DNA of 64,000 bases from Aeromonas dhakensis (lineage in GTDB: Bacteria; Pseudomonadota; Gammaproteobacteria; Enterobacterales; Aeromonadaceae), in assembly GCF_000820305.1 (NCBI RefSeq), contig NZ_CDBH01000032.1, forward strand, positions 43,200-107,199, written 5' to 3'. The position numbers were made by a program, and so were the translations under genes. Positions 1 through 10,057 of the stretch are shown piece by piece; within the stretch, counting starts at the first letter, position 1, and the number at the start of each line of letters is the position of its first letter. The notes beneath the pieces were generated by a model. That model saw only the letters and a list, made by a program, of their open reading frames with translations. It made no database searches and was not told where the DNA came from.

Positions 1-2
1 AA

Positions 3-575
3 GCGGGCCTCACTTACTCCAACGATCCCTTCGATATCGGCCGCTTCGAGGCGCTGCGAGCCGCCACTGTGGCGCTCATCGCCAGCCAGAGCGAGCTGGC
101 ACCGGAAGCCATCAGCGACTGGATCGCCCTCGATCGCGGTTATCCCACCCCCAAGCTCGATGTGCGGGCCTTCATTCAAAACGATGCGGGCCATATCCTG
201 CTGGTGCAGGAGCGCAGCGACGGCTGCTGGACTCTGCCGGGGGGCTGGTGCGACATCGGTGACTCGCCGGCGGGGGCCGTGGTGCGCGAAGTGGTGGAGG
301 AGACCGGCCTGGCGTGTCGGACTGTGCAGCTGCTGGCGCTGTTCGACAAGCTCAAACACCCCCATCCACCTCAGCTGCCCCACGCTCACAAGGCGTTCTT
401 CCTGTGCGAGGTGACCGGCGGCCAGCTGCTGGACGAAACCGATGAAACCAAAGGGGCGGGGTTCTTTCCCATCGATGACTTGCCCCCGCTCTCTCGCCAT
501 CGGGTGGTGGAATCCCAGCTGCGCACCCTGTACGACCATCTTTTGCAGGGGCGGCAGGATACCCTGTTTGATTGA
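3..575 (+). CDS. Nudix hydrolase with N-terminal Nudix_N-type domain (5' truncated)
   Basis: The reading frame is already open at the window edge, so the start codon lies upstream; the GTG at 69 is only an internal codon. Residues before the Nudix fold (TYSNDPFDIGRFEALR) match the small helical domain that precedes the catalytic domain in ADP-ribose or nucleoside-diphosphate-X pyrophosphohydrolases. The Nudix box is readable as GGWCDIGDSP followed by VVREVVEETGL. The REVVEE core that binds the metal is intact, but the first conserved Glu of the box is Asp here (GD instead of GE). The likely reaction is metal-dependent cleavage of a nucleoside diphosphate linked to another group; the substrate cannot be told from sequence. 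The gene ends 36 bp before the next one and may be cotranscribed with it. Confidence 0.85.
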   Translation, partial: AGLTYSNDPFDIGRFEALRAATVALIASQSELAPEAISDWIALDRGYPTPKLDVRAFIQNDAGHILLVQERSDGCWTLPGGWCDIGDSPAGAVVREVVEETGLACRTVQLLALFDKLKHPHPPQLPHAHKAFFLCEVTGGQLLDETDETKGAGFFPIDDLPPLSRHRVVESQLRTLYDHLLQGRQDTLFD

Positions 576-611
576 CATCTGAGGATGTGACCCCGTCTGC
601 AAGGAGGCAGC

Positions 612-1013
612 ATGATCAAGCGCATCGGCAATACCCCCATCCAGGAGCGACACAAGGCCAGCTGTCACTGCGGCGCCGTGGTGCTGGAGCTGACCCTGCC
701 GGATGGCGTGGTGGATCCGCGCCGTTGCGACTGTTCGCTCTGCCGGCGGCGGGGCGCCATCGTCGCCTCGGTGCCGCTCTCCGGCATCCGCATCCTGCAG
801 GGGGAGGCGGTGCTGAGCTGCTACCAGTTCAATACCCGCACCGCCAAACACTACTTCTGCAGCATCTGCGGCATCTACACCCACCATCAGCGTCGCTCCA
901 ATCCGGCCCAGTATGGTTACAATCTCGCCTGCCTCGAAGGGGTCAATCCATTCGAGCTGGGCGAGGTGCCGACGCGCGACGGCATCAACCATCCGGCGGA
1001 TCGGCTGGTCTGA
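612..1013 (+). CDS. GFA/CENP-V family zinc-binding protein
   Basis: A 133-residue protein of the glutathione-dependent formaldehyde-activating (GFA) fold. The zinc ligands of the family are all visible: CHC at residues 18-20, CDCSLC at 39-44 and CSIC at 83-86. The ATG is preceded by a clear AAGGAGG Shine-Dalgarno. Members bind structural and catalytic zinc; some condense glutathione with formaldehyde, but most small single-domain bacterial members such as this one have no assigned substrate. No formaldehyde dehydrogenase or glutathione gene is nearby, so a detoxification role is not supported by context. It sits just downstream of the Nudix gene on the same strand. Confidence 0.85.
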   Translation: MIKRIGNTPIQERHKASCHCGAVVLELTLPDGVVDPRRCDCSLCRRRGAIVASVPLSGIRILQGEAVLSCYQFNTRTAKHYFCSICGIYTHHQRRSNPAQYGYNLACLEGVNPFELGEVPTRDGINHPADRLV

Positions 1014-1130
1014 CCGGCAGGGTCTCATCTGCTTCTGTAGCGCCCTGCATGGCTGTGATAATCTTGCCAGACCCGCCGCAGGGCGGGCCTTGAGTCCGCA
1101 TTATCTCGCTTGCCAACAGGGAGCCCGCTT

Positions 1131-1349
1131 GTGACAACTTCAGCCCTGCCGGATCTGATCCTGGGCGCCTCTCTCTACTTTCCGCCCCTGTTCAAGGCGG
1201 TCCTGCTCGGTCTGCTGGGCTGGCTGCCGGTGCACCACCTGCTGCGTGACTGGCTCTACGGCGGGGATGTCTGGCATCCCCTGCTGATGGATCTCTCCCT
1301 GTTTATCCTCGCCGTCAGCGGCGCCCTATGGATATTGCTACATGGCTAA
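1131..1349 (+). CDS. aaeX: AaeX-like DUF1656 small membrane protein
   Basis: A 72-residue protein with two hydrophobic segments (roughly residues 17-33 and 48-68), the DUF1656 pattern found as the first gene of aaeXAB-type efflux operons. I place the start at the GTG at 1131 because AGGGAG (1118-1123) lies seven bases before it; the in-frame TTG at 1110 has no such site. Its last codons overlap the start of the next gene by 8 bp, so the two are translationally linked. Its biochemical role is unknown even in well-studied relatives. The usual divergent AaeR-type LysR regulator is not found upstream. Confidence 0.8.
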   Translation: MTTSALPDLILGASLYFPPLFKAVLLGLLGWLPVHHLLRDWLYGGDVWHPLLMDLSLFILAVSGALWILLHG

Positions 1350-2208
1350 ATCACCCCTCGCGACCCTCAAATACTTCTCCACCCTGCTGGTCTGCGCGCT
1401 GGCGCTGGCGGCGGGCTGGTGGCTGTGGAACTACTACATGCAGGGGCCCTGGACCCGGGATGGCAAGGTGCGGGCCGAGCTGGTCAGCATCACCCCCGAG
1501 GTGTCGGGCAAGATCGTCAGGATAGCGGTGAAAGACAACCAGCTGGTCAAGGCGGGGGAGGAGATCTTTACCCTGGATCCCGAGCCCTACCGGATCGCGC
1601 TGGACAACGCCCAGGCGGCGCTGGCCAAGGCCAAATCGGATCTCGACAAGGCGGAGCACGAGGCGAGCCGGCGCAGCGGCCTGTCGCGCAGCGTCATCTC
1701 CGCCGAGGCGGTGGACGAGGCCCGCCTCAATGCCCAGGCGATGAGGGCGGCCTACCAGGTGGCTCAGGCCAATCTGGAGCAGGCCAGATGGTCGCTGGCC
1801 AAGACCCGGGTGCATGCCGCGAGCGACGGTTACATCACCAACTTGCAGACCCGGGTCGGCAACTATGCCAGCGCCGGCGTGCCGCTGGTGGCGCTGGTGG
1901 ACATCCACTCCTTCTACGTGCAGGGCTACTTCGAGGAGACCAAGCTCAGGCACATAGCGCCGGGCAAACCGGCCGAGGTGGTGCTCTACAGCGGGGAGCA
2001 GCGGCTGCGCGGCGAGGTGGAGAGCATAGGGCGCGCCATCCACGATCAGAGCGTGGAGGGGGTCGACAACCTGCTGCTGGACGTCAAACCCAATGTGCCC
2101 TGGGTACGGCTGGCCCAGCGGGTACCGGTGCGGATCAAGCTGCTGGAGGTGCCGCCCGAACTGACGCTGATTGCAGGCACCACCTGCACCATCACCATAG
2201 GGGAGTAA
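1342..2208 (+). CDS. aaeA: AaeA-like periplasmic adaptor (HlyD/membrane fusion family)
   Basis: 288 residues. One N-terminal membrane anchor (about residues 11-30) is followed by the barrel-sandwich start ([24 protein letters not shown]), a long Ala/Lys/Glu-rich helical hairpin (about 88-155) and the returning lipoyl half ([13 protein letters not shown]). This is the layout of membrane fusion proteins that join an inner-membrane pump to an outer-membrane channel. The start overlaps aaeX by 8 bp and the stop is one base from the next start, so aaeXAB is one tightly packed operon. The expected substrates by family are aromatic carboxylic acids such as p-hydroxybenzoate; the real substrate is not shown by the sequence. 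Confidence 0.88.
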   Translation: MAKSPLATLKYFSTLLVCALALAAGWWLWNYYMQGPWTRDGKVRAELVSITPEVSGKIVRIAVKDNQLVKAGEEIFTLDPEPYRIALDNAQAALAKAKSDLDKAEHEASRRSGLSRSVISAEAVDEARLNAQAMRAAYQVAQANLEQARWSLAKTRVHAASDGYITNLQTRVGNYASAGVPLVALVDIHSFYVQGYFEETKLRHIAPGKPAEVVLYSGEQRLRGEVESIGRAIHDQSVEGVDNLLLDVKPNVPWVRLAQRVPVRIKLLEVPPELTLIAGTTCTITIGE

Positions 2209-2209
2209 G

Positions 2210-4219
2210 GTGGTCGCCTCGCTCTGGCGCCAGACCCCCTGGGGCAAGGCCAATGGCGGCCAGTGGCGCTACGCCCTGCGCAACAGCCTGGCCATGTGCC
2301 TGTCGCTCTGGCTGGCCTTCGTGCTGGAGCTGGACTCCCCCTACTGGGCGATGACCTCAGCCGCGGTGGTGAGCTTTCCCACCGTGGGCGGGGTCATCAG
2401 CAAGAGTCTGGGGCGAGTGGTGGGCAGCCTCATCGGTGCAATGGCGGCGGTGGTGATCACCGGCCTTGGCATCAGCGATCCCTGGCTGTTCAGCTTCCTC
2501 ATCGCGCTCTGGTTGGCGCTGTGCACCTACATCTCCAACCACCATCAGAACAACGTCTCCTACGCCTTTGCGCTGGCGGGCTACACCGCCGCCATCATCG
2601 CCTTCTCCTGCGTCAACGTGACCGACCCGCAGCACATCTTCGACATCGCCCAGGCGCGGGTGAGCGAGGTGATCGTCGGCATCCTCTGCGGCGGCCTGCT
2701 GATGATGATCTTGCCTAGCACCTCCGATGGCGAGACCCTGCTGCAGTCGCTGCAAAAGACCCAGGCCCGTCTGCTGGAGCATGCCCAGCTGCTCTGGCTG
2801 GGGGAGGCGAGCCCGGAGGTGCGCACCGCCCACGAGGGGCTGATCGGCCAGATCCTCACCATGAACGTGCTGCGCATCCAGGCGGTCTGGAGCCATCACA
2901 GGTTGCGGCGCCACAACAAGCTGCTCAACTTCCTGCTGCACCGCCAGCTGCGCCTCATCAGCCTCATCTCCAGCCAGCGCCGCATGCTGCACAACTGGCC
3001 GGCGCAACCGGAGGGTCTGCAGGCGCTGCTGGAGCGGCTGCTGGTCGAGCTGGGCCAGCCCGGCTGTGACAAGTATCGCATTGCCCGGTTGCTGGCCCCC
3101 TTGGTGCCGACGGCGGCCAGAGACTACCGGCTGCACACCTTCTGGCGACGGCTGCGCCACTTCTGCTGGAGCTATCTGGAGTGTCAGCGCTGGCTGGATC
3201 GGCTGGCCCGCTACGACGATCAGGAGTGGCCGGCGCCGCCGCACCACTCCTCGCTCACCAACCACACCGACACGCTGGAGGCGGCCTACAACGGCGGGCG
3301 TACTTTCCTCTGCGTGCTGCTGGGCTGCGCCTTCTGGATCCACAGCCAGTGGGATGCGGGCAGCTCGGCGCTGACCCTGCTCGCCATCTGCTGCGTGCTC
3401 TACTCGGCCACCCCGGCACCTGCCAAGGGGGCCAACACCATGCTCAAGGCGATCCTGCTGCTGAGCCTCATCTGCTTTGTGGTCAAGTTCGGCCTGATGA
3501 TCCGCCTCGACGACTTCTGGCTCTTCTGCGCCCTGCTGCTGCCCGTGCTCATCACCATGCAACTGTTCAAGCAGCAACAGCCCAGGCAGGCGGTGCTGTG
3601 GGGCCAGCTCATCGTGCTGCTCGGCTCCTTTCTCGCCATCACCAATCCACCGAGCTACGACTACCTGCAGTACATCAACGGCAGCCTGGGGCAGGCGCTG
3701 GGGGTGATGAGCGCCGGACTGGCATTCCAGCTGCTGCGACCGAGCTCGGATCGGCGCAAGAGCCGCCGCCTCATCCGCTCCCTGCGCTGCCACTTTATCG
3801 ATCAGCTGGAGCCGGCCCCGCGCCAGAGCGAGAGCCAGTTCGAATCGCTCATCTATCACTGCATCAGCCAGCTCAGCCAGAGCCAGGATCAGACCGCCCG
3901 CCTCTGGGTGCTGCGCTGGGGCGTGGTGCTGCTCAACTGCAGCCACATCGTCTGGCAGTTGCGCCAGTGGCGCGGCGAGGATCAGCCCCTCTACCTGGTG
4001 CGCGACAACTGCATCCGCTCTCTGCAGGGGATCCTCACCGAGCAGGGGGTGCAGCATGCCTCCCTGGATCGCACCCTGGCCGAGCTGCAGCGGATCAGCG
4101 CGGCCCTGGCCAACCACAGGGAGCCGACGGCGCGGGAGCTGGCCGGCATGGTGTGGCGGCTGCACAGCTCCCTCTCCCAGTTGCAGCAGGCGCTGCCGGT
4201 GGCGGCCGAGGCACGCTGA
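2210..4219 (+). CDS. aaeB: AaeB-like FUSC-family efflux transporter
   Basis: 669 residues beginning at a GTG one base after the aaeA stop. The protein has two hydrophobic blocks (about residues 20-165 and 355-500), each with several membrane segments, separated by a long soluble helical region, plus a soluble C-terminal region. This two-block layout is that of the fusaric-acid-resistance/aromatic-acid exporter (FUSC) family, and the length matches AaeB (about 655). It would be the inner-membrane pump of the aaeXAB complex. The following 114 bp up to parE contain no gene. Confidence 0.87.
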   Translation: MVASLWRQTPWGKANGGQWRYALRNSLAMCLSLWLAFVLELDSPYWAMTSAAVVSFPTVGGVISKSLGRVVGSLIGAMAAVVITGLGISDPWLFSFLIALWLALCTYISNHHQNNVSYAFALAGYTAAIIAFSCVNVTDPQHIFDIAQARVSEVIVGILCGGLLMMILPSTSDGETLLQSLQKTQARLLEHAQLLWLGEASPEVRTAHEGLIGQILTMNVLRIQAVWSHHRLRRHNKLLNFLLHRQLRLISLISSQRRMLHNWPAQPEGLQALLERLLVELGQPGCDKYRIARLLAPLVPTAARDYRLHTFWRRLRHFCWSYLECQRWLDRLARYDDQEWPAPPHHSSLTNHTDTLEAAYNGGRTFLCVLLGCAFWIHSQWDAGSSALTLLAICCVLYSATPAPAKGANTMLKAILLLSLICFVVKFGLMIRLDDFWLFCALLLPVLITMQLFKQQQPRQAVLWGQLIVLLGSFLAITNPPSYDYLQYINGSLGQALGVMSAGLAFQLLRPSSDRRKSRRLIRSLRCHFIDQLEPAPRQSESQFESLIYHCISQLSQSQDQTARLWVLRWGVVLLNCSHIVWQLRQWRGEDQPLYLVRDNCIRSLQGILTEQGVQHASLDRTLAELQRISAALANHREPTARELAGMVWRLHSSLSQLQQALPVAAEAR

Positions 4220-4333
4220 ACGGGCCGGCGGGGCGACTTACCCCGTCCGGATCAAGCTTTGCCGCCGCCGGGTTTGTCCAATACCCTCCCAACGAGTAAG
4301 ATTCTCCCCAAACGTCAATTCGCAAGGCCCTCC

Positions 4334-6232
4334 ATGTCTACTCAATACAATGCGGATGCCATTGAGGTCCTCAATGGCCTTGAACCGGTGCGTCGCCGCC
4401 CCGGCATGTATACCGATACCACCCGGCCCAATCACCTCGGCCAGGAGGTCATCGACAACAGCGTCGATGAGGCGCTGGCGGGTCACGCCCGTACCCTGGA
4501 GGTGACCCTGTATGAAGATCAGTCCCTCGAGGTGATCGACGACGGCCGCGGCATGCCGGTCGACATCCATCCGGAGGAAGGGGTGTGCGGGGTGGAGCTG
4601 ATCCTCTGCAAGCTGCACGCGGGCGGCAAGTTCTCCAACAAGAACTACCAGTTCTCCGGCGGTCTGCACGGGGTGGGTATCTCGGTAGTAAACGCCCTCT
4701 CCGAGCGGGTCGAGGTGACGGTGCGCCGCGATGGCCAGGTCTACGACATCGCCTTCGAGAAGGGTGAGAAGGTGCAGGAGCTGACTATCACCGGCACCTG
4801 CGGGCGCCGCAACACCGGCACCAGGGTGCGCTTCTGGCCGGAAGCCCACTACTTCGATTCGCCCCGTTTCTCGGTCTCCAAGCTGGAGCACCTGCTCAAG
4901 GCCAAGGCGGTGCTCTGCCCGGGTCTGACCATCAAGTTCCTCGACAAGAACACCGGCATCAAGCTGGAGTGGTGCTATGAAGACGGCCTCAAGGATTACC
5001 TGGTCGACGCGGTCAAGCAGTTCACCTGCCTGCCGGAGCAGCCCTTTGTCGGCGCCTTCAGCACCGAGCAGTCGGCGGTGGACTGGGCCCTGTGCTGGCT
5101 GCCTGAAGGGGGCGAATGCCTCGCCGAATCCTATGTAAACCTGATCCCCACCGCCCAGGGCGGTACCCACGTCAACGGTCTGCGCCAGGGGCTGCTCGAC
5201 GCCATGCGCGAGTTCTGCGAGTTCCGCAACCTGCTGCCGCGCGGGGTCAAGCTGACCCCGGAAGACATCTGGGATCGCTGCGCCTACATCCTCTCCATCA
5301 AGATGCAGGATCCGCAGTTTGCCGGTCAGACCAAGGAGCGGCTCTCCTCGCGCCAGAGCTCGGCGTTCGTGTCGGGCGTGGTGAAGGATGCCTTCAGCCT
5401 CTACCTCAACAGCAACACTGAGCTGGCCGAACAGCTGGCCGAGCTCTGCATCTCCAGCGCCCAGCGCCGGATGCGCGCCGCCAAGACGGTGGTGCGCAAG
5501 AAGATAACCCAGGGCCCGGCCCTGCCCGGCAAGCTCACCGACTGCGGCTGCGCCGACCCCATGCAGGGGGAGCTGTTCCTGGTGGAGGGTGACTCTGCGG
5601 GTGGTAGTGCCAAGCAGGCACGGGATCGGGAGTTTCAGGCCATCATGCCGCTGCGCGGCAAGATCCTGAACACCTGGGAGGTGGAGGCCGGTCAGGTACT
5701 CGCCTCGCAAGAAGTGCACGACATCTCGGTAGCCATCGGGCTCGACCCGGACTCCGACGATCTCTCCGGCCTGCGCTACGGCAAGGTATGCATTCTGGCG
5801 GATGCGGACTCGGACGGTCTGCATATCGCCACCCTGCTCTGCGCGCTCTTTGTGAAGCATTTCCGCGCGCTGGTGGAGAAGGGGCACGTCTACGTGGCCA
5901 TGCCGCCCCTCTACCGGATCGATATCGGCAAAGAGGTCTACTACGCCCTCGACGAGGACGAGAAGAACGGCGTGTTGCAGCGGGTCGAAGCCGAGAAGAA
6001 AAAGGGCAAGGTGATGGTGACCCGATTCAAGGGGCTGGGTGAGATGAACCCGAAACAGCTGCGGGAAACCACCATGGATCCCAACACCCGCCGCCTGGTG
6101 CAACTCACCATGGGCGCCGAAGGGGACGAGGGGGATGAGACCCTGCAGCTGATGGACATGCTGCTGGCCAAGAAGCGCGCGAGCGATCGCCGCGAGTGGC
6201 TGGAAGAGAAGGGCAACCTGGCGATCATCTAG
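4334..6232 (+). CDS. parE: DNA topoisomerase IV subunit B (ATPase subunit)
   Basis: 632 residues starting MSTQYNADAIEVLNG. An in-frame start upstream at 4259 would add 25 residues that do not resemble the family and is rejected; AAGG before 4334 gives a reasonable ribosome site. GHKL ATPase motifs are present (NSVDEAL, DDGRGMPVD, GGLHGVGISVVNALS), followed by the transducer domain and the TOPRIM metal motifs EGDSAGGSAKQ and DADSDG. Together with ParC it decatenates daughter chromosomes and relaxes supercoils. Length agrees with E. coli ParE (630). parC follows 109 bp downstream on the same strand, so the two subunits are encoded together, unlike the separated E. coli arrangement. Confidence 0.97.
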   Translation: MSTQYNADAIEVLNGLEPVRRRPGMYTDTTRPNHLGQEVIDNSVDEALAGHARTLEVTLYEDQSLEVIDDGRGMPVDIHPEEGVCGVELILCKLHAGGKFSNKNYQFSGGLHGVGISVVNALSERVEVTVRRDGQVYDIAFEKGEKVQELTITGTCGRRNTGTRVRFWPEAHYFDSPRFSVSKLEHLLKAKAVLCPGLTIKFLDKNTGIKLEWCYEDGLKDYLVDAVKQFTCLPEQPFVGAFSTEQSAVDWALCWLPEGGECLAESYVNLIPTAQGGTHVNGLRQGLLDAMREFCEFRNLLPRGVKLTPEDIWDRCAYILSIKMQDPQFAGQTKERLSSRQSSAFVSGVVKDAFSLYLNSNTELAEQLAELCISSAQRRMRAAKTVVRKKITQGPALPGKLTDCGCADPMQGELFLVEGDSAGGSAKQARDREFQAIMPLRGKILNTWEVEAGQVLASQEVHDISVAIGLDPDSDDLSGLRYGKVCILADADSDGLHIATLLCALFVKHFRALVEKGHVYVAMPPLYRIDIGKEVYYALDEDEKNGVLQRVEAEKKKGKVMVTRFKGLGEMNPKQLRETTMDPNTRRLVQLTMGAEGDEGDETLQLMDMLLAKKRASDRREWLEEKGNLAII

Positions 6233-6341
6233 GTCAGCCCGCTCTCGTCATCATCCAAGCCGTCGGCTGGCCCGGACAGGGCCAGCAAGCATTTAGCCGG
6301 AGTCGCCCTGTGGCGGCTCCCGAACCGAAAGAGATAATCAC

Positions 6342-8636
6342 ATGAGTGATGCTATCGAGCTCAGTCTGGACGGGGTAGAGCGCCAGCCAATGCGCACCTT
6401 CACCGAACAGGCTTACTTGAACTACTCCATGTACGTCATCATGGATCGGGCCCTGCCGCATATCGGCGACGGCCTCAAGCCCGTGCAGCGGCGCATCATC
6501 TACGCCATGAGCGAGCTGGGTCTGTCGGCCCTCTCCAAGCACAAGAAGTCCGCCCGTACCGTGGGTGACGTGCTGGGTAAGTACCACCCCCACGGCGACA
6601 GCGCCTGTTACGAAGCCATGGTGCTGATGGCCCAGCCCTTCTCCTACCGCTACCCGCTGGTGGACGGTCAGGGCAACTGGGGGGCACCGGACGATCCCAA
6701 ATCCTTCGCCGCCATGCGTTATACCGAGGCGCGGCTGTCGCGCTTCTCCGAGCTGCTGCTCTCCGAGCTGGGTCAGGGCACGGTGGAGTGGACGCCGAAC
6801 TTCGACGGCACCATGAAAGAGCCCGTGGTGCTGCCCGCCCGCCTGCCGCACATCCTGCTCAACGGGGTGACCGGCATCGCGGTGGGGATGGCGACCGATA
6901 TCCCGCCCCACAACGCGCGGGAAGTGGCCCACGCCTGTGTGGAGCTCCTGGACAACCCCAATGCTGGCCTGGATGCGCTGATGGCCCATGTGCAGGGGCC
7001 GGACTACCCGACCAATGCCGAGATCATCACGCCCCGCGACGACATCCGCAAAATCTACGAGACCGGCAAGGGCTCAATCAAGCAGCGGGCGGTGTGGAGC
7101 GAAGAAGATGGCGACATCGTCATCACAGCGCTGCCCCATCAGGCCTCCGGCGCCAAGATCATGGAGCAGATTGCCGCCCAGATGGTGGCGAAAAAGCTGC
7201 CGATGGTCACCGATCTGCGCGATGAGTCGGACCACGAAAACCCGACCCGTCTGGTGATCGTGCCGCGCTCCAACCGGGTGGACGTGGAGGGGCTGATGGC
7301 CCACCTGTTCGCCACCACGGACTTGGAGAAGAACTACCGGGTCAACCTCAACATCCTGGGTCTGGACAACCGGCCCCAGGTGAAAGACCTCAAGACCATC
7401 CTCACCGAGTGGCTGAGTTTTCGCCGTGAGACGGTGCGTCGCCGCCTACAGTATCGCCTCGACAAAGTGTTGGCCCGCCTGCACATCCTCGAAGGTTTGC
7501 TGATCGCCTACCTCAACATCGACGAGGTGATCGAGATCATCCGTACCGAGGAGGAGCCGGGCCGGGTGATGATGGAGCGTTTCAACATCAGCGAGACCCA
7601 GGCCGAGGCGATCCTCGAGCTCAAACTGCGCCACCTGGCCAAGCTCGAAGAGTTCAAGCTGCGCGCCGAACAGAACGAACTGGCGGAAGAGCGCGACAAG
7701 CTCGAACTGATCCTGGGTTCCGAGCGCCGTCTCAGCACCCTGCTGAAGAAAGAGATCCTGGCGGATGCCGAGAAGTACGGCGACGATCGCCGCACCCCGC
7801 TGGTGGAGCGCGCCACCGCCGTGGCCCTGACCGAGAAGGAGCTCACCCCGAGTGAGCCGGTCACCGTGATCCTGTCCGACAAGGGCTGGGTGCGCGCCGC
7901 CAAGGGCCACGACGTGGACGTGGAGGGTCTCTCCTACAAGGCGGGGGACAACTATCTCGCCCACGCCCATGGCCGTAGCAACCAGCAGGCGGTGTTCCTC
8001 TCCACCCTGGGGAGAACCTACTCGCTGGAGGCTCACACCCTGCCCTCCGCCCGTAGTCAGGGCGAGCCGCTCACCGGCCGCTTCGCGCTGGGGGCTGGTG
8101 AAGAGGTGCGCCATCTGGTGATGGGCAACGAGGGCGAGCCGTATCTGATCGCGAGCGACGCCGGTTACGGCTTCGTCTGCAAATACGACGACCTGATTGG
8201 CAAGAACAAGAACGGCAAGGCGCTGCTCACCGTGCCGGAAGGGGGCATCGTCATGGCGCCCCAGAAGATAGGCGCACCGGACACCGATCTCTGCATGGCC
8301 ATCTCCAACGAAGGACGCATGTTGCTGTTCCCGCTGAGCACACTGCCGGTGCTCGGCAAGGGCAAGGGCAACAAGCTCATCAGCATCCCCTCGGCGCGCG
8401 TGAAGGCGCGGGAGGAGTTTGTGGTGATGGCCGCCGTTATCCCGCAGGGCCAGTCGGTTACCCTGTTTGCCGGCAAGCGCAAGCTCACCCTCAAGCCATC
8501 CGACCTTGACTACTACCGCGGCGAGCGCGGCCGCCGCGGCGCCAAATTGCCCCGCGGTTTGCAGCGGGTCGATCGCATCGAGATTGAACCCGTCGCCGGC
8601 GCCGAACCGGTAGCCGGAGAAAATCAGGAAGGGTAG
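6342..8636 (+). CDS. parC: DNA topoisomerase IV subunit A
   Basis: 764 residues. The winged-helix core contains the quinolone-resistance region [14 protein letters not shown], in which Ser87 and Glu91 correspond to E. coli Ser80 and Glu84; both are the wild-type residues. The catalytic tyrosine is Tyr127 in RYTEARLS. A coiled coil follows, then the C-terminal beta-pinwheel region (from about residue 500). The N-terminus is seven residues longer than in E. coli before the first shared block, which explains the numbering offset. The enzyme is the DNA breakage-reunion subunit partnering ParE. A strong intrinsic terminator follows within 20 bp. Confidence 0.97.
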   Translation: MSDAIELSLDGVERQPMRTFTEQAYLNYSMYVIMDRALPHIGDGLKPVQRRIIYAMSELGLSALSKHKKSARTVGDVLGKYHPHGDSACYEAMVLMAQPFSYRYPLVDGQGNWGAPDDPKSFAAMRYTEARLSRFSELLLSELGQGTVEWTPNFDGTMKEPVVLPARLPHILLNGVTGIAVGMATDIPPHNAREVAHACVELLDNPNAGLDALMAHVQGPDYPTNAEIITPRDDIRKIYETGKGSIKQRAVWSEEDGDIVITALPHQASGAKIMEQIAAQMVAKKLPMVTDLRDESDHENPTRLVIVPRSNRVDVEGLMAHLFATTDLEKNYRVNLNILGLDNRPQVKDLKTILTEWLSFRRETVRRRLQYRLDKVLARLHILEGLLIAYLNIDEVIEIIRTEEEPGRVMMERFNISETQAEAILELKLRHLAKLEEFKLRAEQNELAEERDKLELILGSERRLSTLLKKEILADAEKYGDDRRTPLVERATAVALTEKELTPSEPVTVILSDKGWVRAAKGHDVDVEGLSYKAGDNYLAHAHGRSNQQAVFLSTLGRTYSLEAHTLPSARSQGEPLTGRFALGAGEEVRHLVMGNEGEPYLIASDAGYGFVCKYDDLIGKNKNGKALLTVPEGGIVMAPQKIGAPDTDLCMAISNEGRMLLFPLSTLPVLGKGKGNKLISIPSARVKAREEFVVMAAVIPQGQSVTLFAGKRKLTLKPSDLDYYRGERGRRGAKLPRGLQRVDRIEIEPVAGAEPVAGENQEG

Positions 8637-8654
8637 TCAACGGATCTATACAAG

Positions 8655-8685
8655 ATGGGAGCGAATTATTCGCTCCCATTTTTTT
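8655..8685 (+). terminator. Intrinsic terminator of parE-parC
   Basis: An 11-bp perfect stem (8655-8665 with 8669-8679, starting ATGGGAGCGAA) with a 3-base loop is followed by a run of T. It closes the topoisomerase IV operon and marks the boundary to the AT-richer stretch. Confidence 0.92.
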
Positions 8686-8758
8686 GTGAAAAATGACTCC
8701 TCATGGGGATAGTGGTAGCGTGTCGTCCCTGTGTCGATTGGATCAGAAAGGATATCTG

Positions 8759-9775
8759 ATGAGGCTTCTTTTTCGTTATTTTTTACTTTGTGCAATATGT
8801 ACGTGTAGTGCCTTGCCATCCTTCGTCGCATCGGCTGAATATACAGGGTTTAAGCGTCTTATAGTGACTGATCCTGTAGGTAGAAAGCCTATGGATGCCG
8901 TATATTTCTATCCCGGTGTGGCCGCAGAAAAGACACCAAGTACGATAGGCCCTTATCAAATAGCGGCACAAAAGGCGCTGAATATAGTACCAGGACGCTA
9001 TCCAGTCATAGTGATATCACATGGCAACGCTGGTAGTTTATGGAGTCATCATGACCTTGCCACGACTCTGGCTCGGCAGGGAAATATTGTTATTACCCTC
9101 ACGCACCCTGGTGATAACTACAAGGATCAGACAGGAGCAGGGGCCATTAGTTCGTGGTATGGTCGTCCATTACAAATATCTGCCGTTATTACTGCTGCGA
9201 CCAATGATGTTGAACTAGCCAAATATATTGATGAAGATAAAATAGCATTTATTGGCTTCTCTGCCGGTGGAGCAACAGGACTGTTGTTAAGAGGTGGGGA
9301 AGTCGATGCAGGACGCTATGGAAATTATTGTCGTAAACATGAGATGAAAGCCATATGTTCAACCAAAGGGGTGATAATAAATGATCATCCCGGTCTAGTT
9401 GTGCACCCCGATTCTAGGATAAAGGCATGGGTTTTCATGGCTCCGGTGAGTATGGCATTCGCTCCCGGCTCACTCAGAAGAGTGATTGCCCCTACCCTTA
9501 TTTTTACTGGTGATCAGGATGAAGAGCTTTCTTGGAAAGAAAATGCCAGGGAGCTAGCCACCACGTTGGCTGCAGAAAAAGAATTTCAGGTAATACACAA
9601 TGCCGGTCATTTTGTTTTTCTCTCTCCATGCTCTGCTCAATTAAATAAACTGGCACAAGCTATTTGTAATGATGCACCAGGAGTAAACAGAGACGATATA
9701 CACACGGTAATTAACGGTAGAATTTCTGAATTTCTCAGCAGAGCGTGGCTTAAAGTGAAAGAGCCGCGGGTCTGA
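8759..9775 (+). CDS. Exported alpha/beta hydrolase (dienelactone hydrolase/PAF-AH-like)
   Basis: 338 residues. The start is the ATG at 8759, which follows AGAAAGGA and opens a typical signal peptide (MRLLFRYFLLCAICTCSA, probable cleavage after VASA). An in-frame upstream ATG at 8693 would bury this signal peptide and overlaps the end of the terminator region. Alpha/beta-hydrolase landmarks are an oxyanion-side VISHGNAG, the nucleophile elbow GFSAGG, a plausible acid in GDQDEE and the histidine in NAGHFVF. It is probably a periplasmic esterase or lipase-like enzyme; the substrate is unknown. The coding sequence is visibly AT-rich, with many ATA and TTA codons, unlike parC upstream, which suggests acquisition by transfer. 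Confidence 0.8.
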   Translation: MRLLFRYFLLCAICTCSALPSFVASAEYTGFKRLIVTDPVGRKPMDAVYFYPGVAAEKTPSTIGPYQIAAQKALNIVPGRYPVIVISHGNAGSLWSHHDLATTLARQGNIVITLTHPGDNYKDQTGAGAISSWYGRPLQISAVITAATNDVELAKYIDEDKIAFIGFSAGGATGLLLRGGEVDAGRYGNYCRKHEMKAICSTKGVIINDHPGLVVHPDSRIKAWVFMAPVSMAFAPGSLRRVIAPTLIFTGDQDEELSWKENARELATTLAAEKEFQVIHNAGHFVFLSPCSAQLNKLAQAICNDAPGVNRDDIHTVINGRISEFLSRAWLKVKEPRV

Positions 9776-9875
9776 TGGCGAAGAGTCATCAGACGAACGC
9801 GAAAACAGGTTGCCATTATTCTGTTGATGCTCCAGCTGATCTCTTCTCTATGTCCATCGCCACCGGGATTGCGGT

Positions 9876-9907
9876 GCGGACGATTACGCTTCGCTAATCG
9901 ACCCTAC
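9876..9907. repeat. Semi-palindromic intergenic repeat with GATTACGCTTCGCTAATC core
   Basis: The core GATTACGCTTCGCTAATC followed by ACCCTACG resembles a short intergenic repeat common in gammaproteobacterial chromosomes. Recognition is from memory of the motif, not from a search. It lies between the hydrolase gene and the paired palindromes below. Confidence 0.5.
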
Positions 9908-9953
9908 GCGCTCCTGCTTGATTTAACGCTCTACTAGTTGTCGATGGCTTGCT

Positions 9954-9996
9954 CCCCCTCATCCCCGACCCTTCTCCCGCAAGGGGAGAAGGGAGC
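9954..9996. repeat. REP-like palindromic element, left copy
   Basis: The perfect 10-bp stem CCCTTCTCCC (9969-9978) and GGGAGAAGGG (9984-9993) is preceded by CCCCTCATCCCCGAC. This is the C-rich leader plus G/C hairpin layout of a widespread extragenic palindromic repeat. It faces a second, inverted copy about 60 bp to the right. Confidence 0.7.
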
Positions 9997-10057
9997 CCAG
10001 ACCGCAGCATTTTTGGAATGCGTGACATCTATGGCTACAGGTTGGCAGGCGCTGGTT

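Noticed and set aside
6582..6640. Quinolone-resistance mutation in parC
   Set aside because: Ser87 and Glu91, the equivalents of E. coli Ser80 and Glu84, are wild type.
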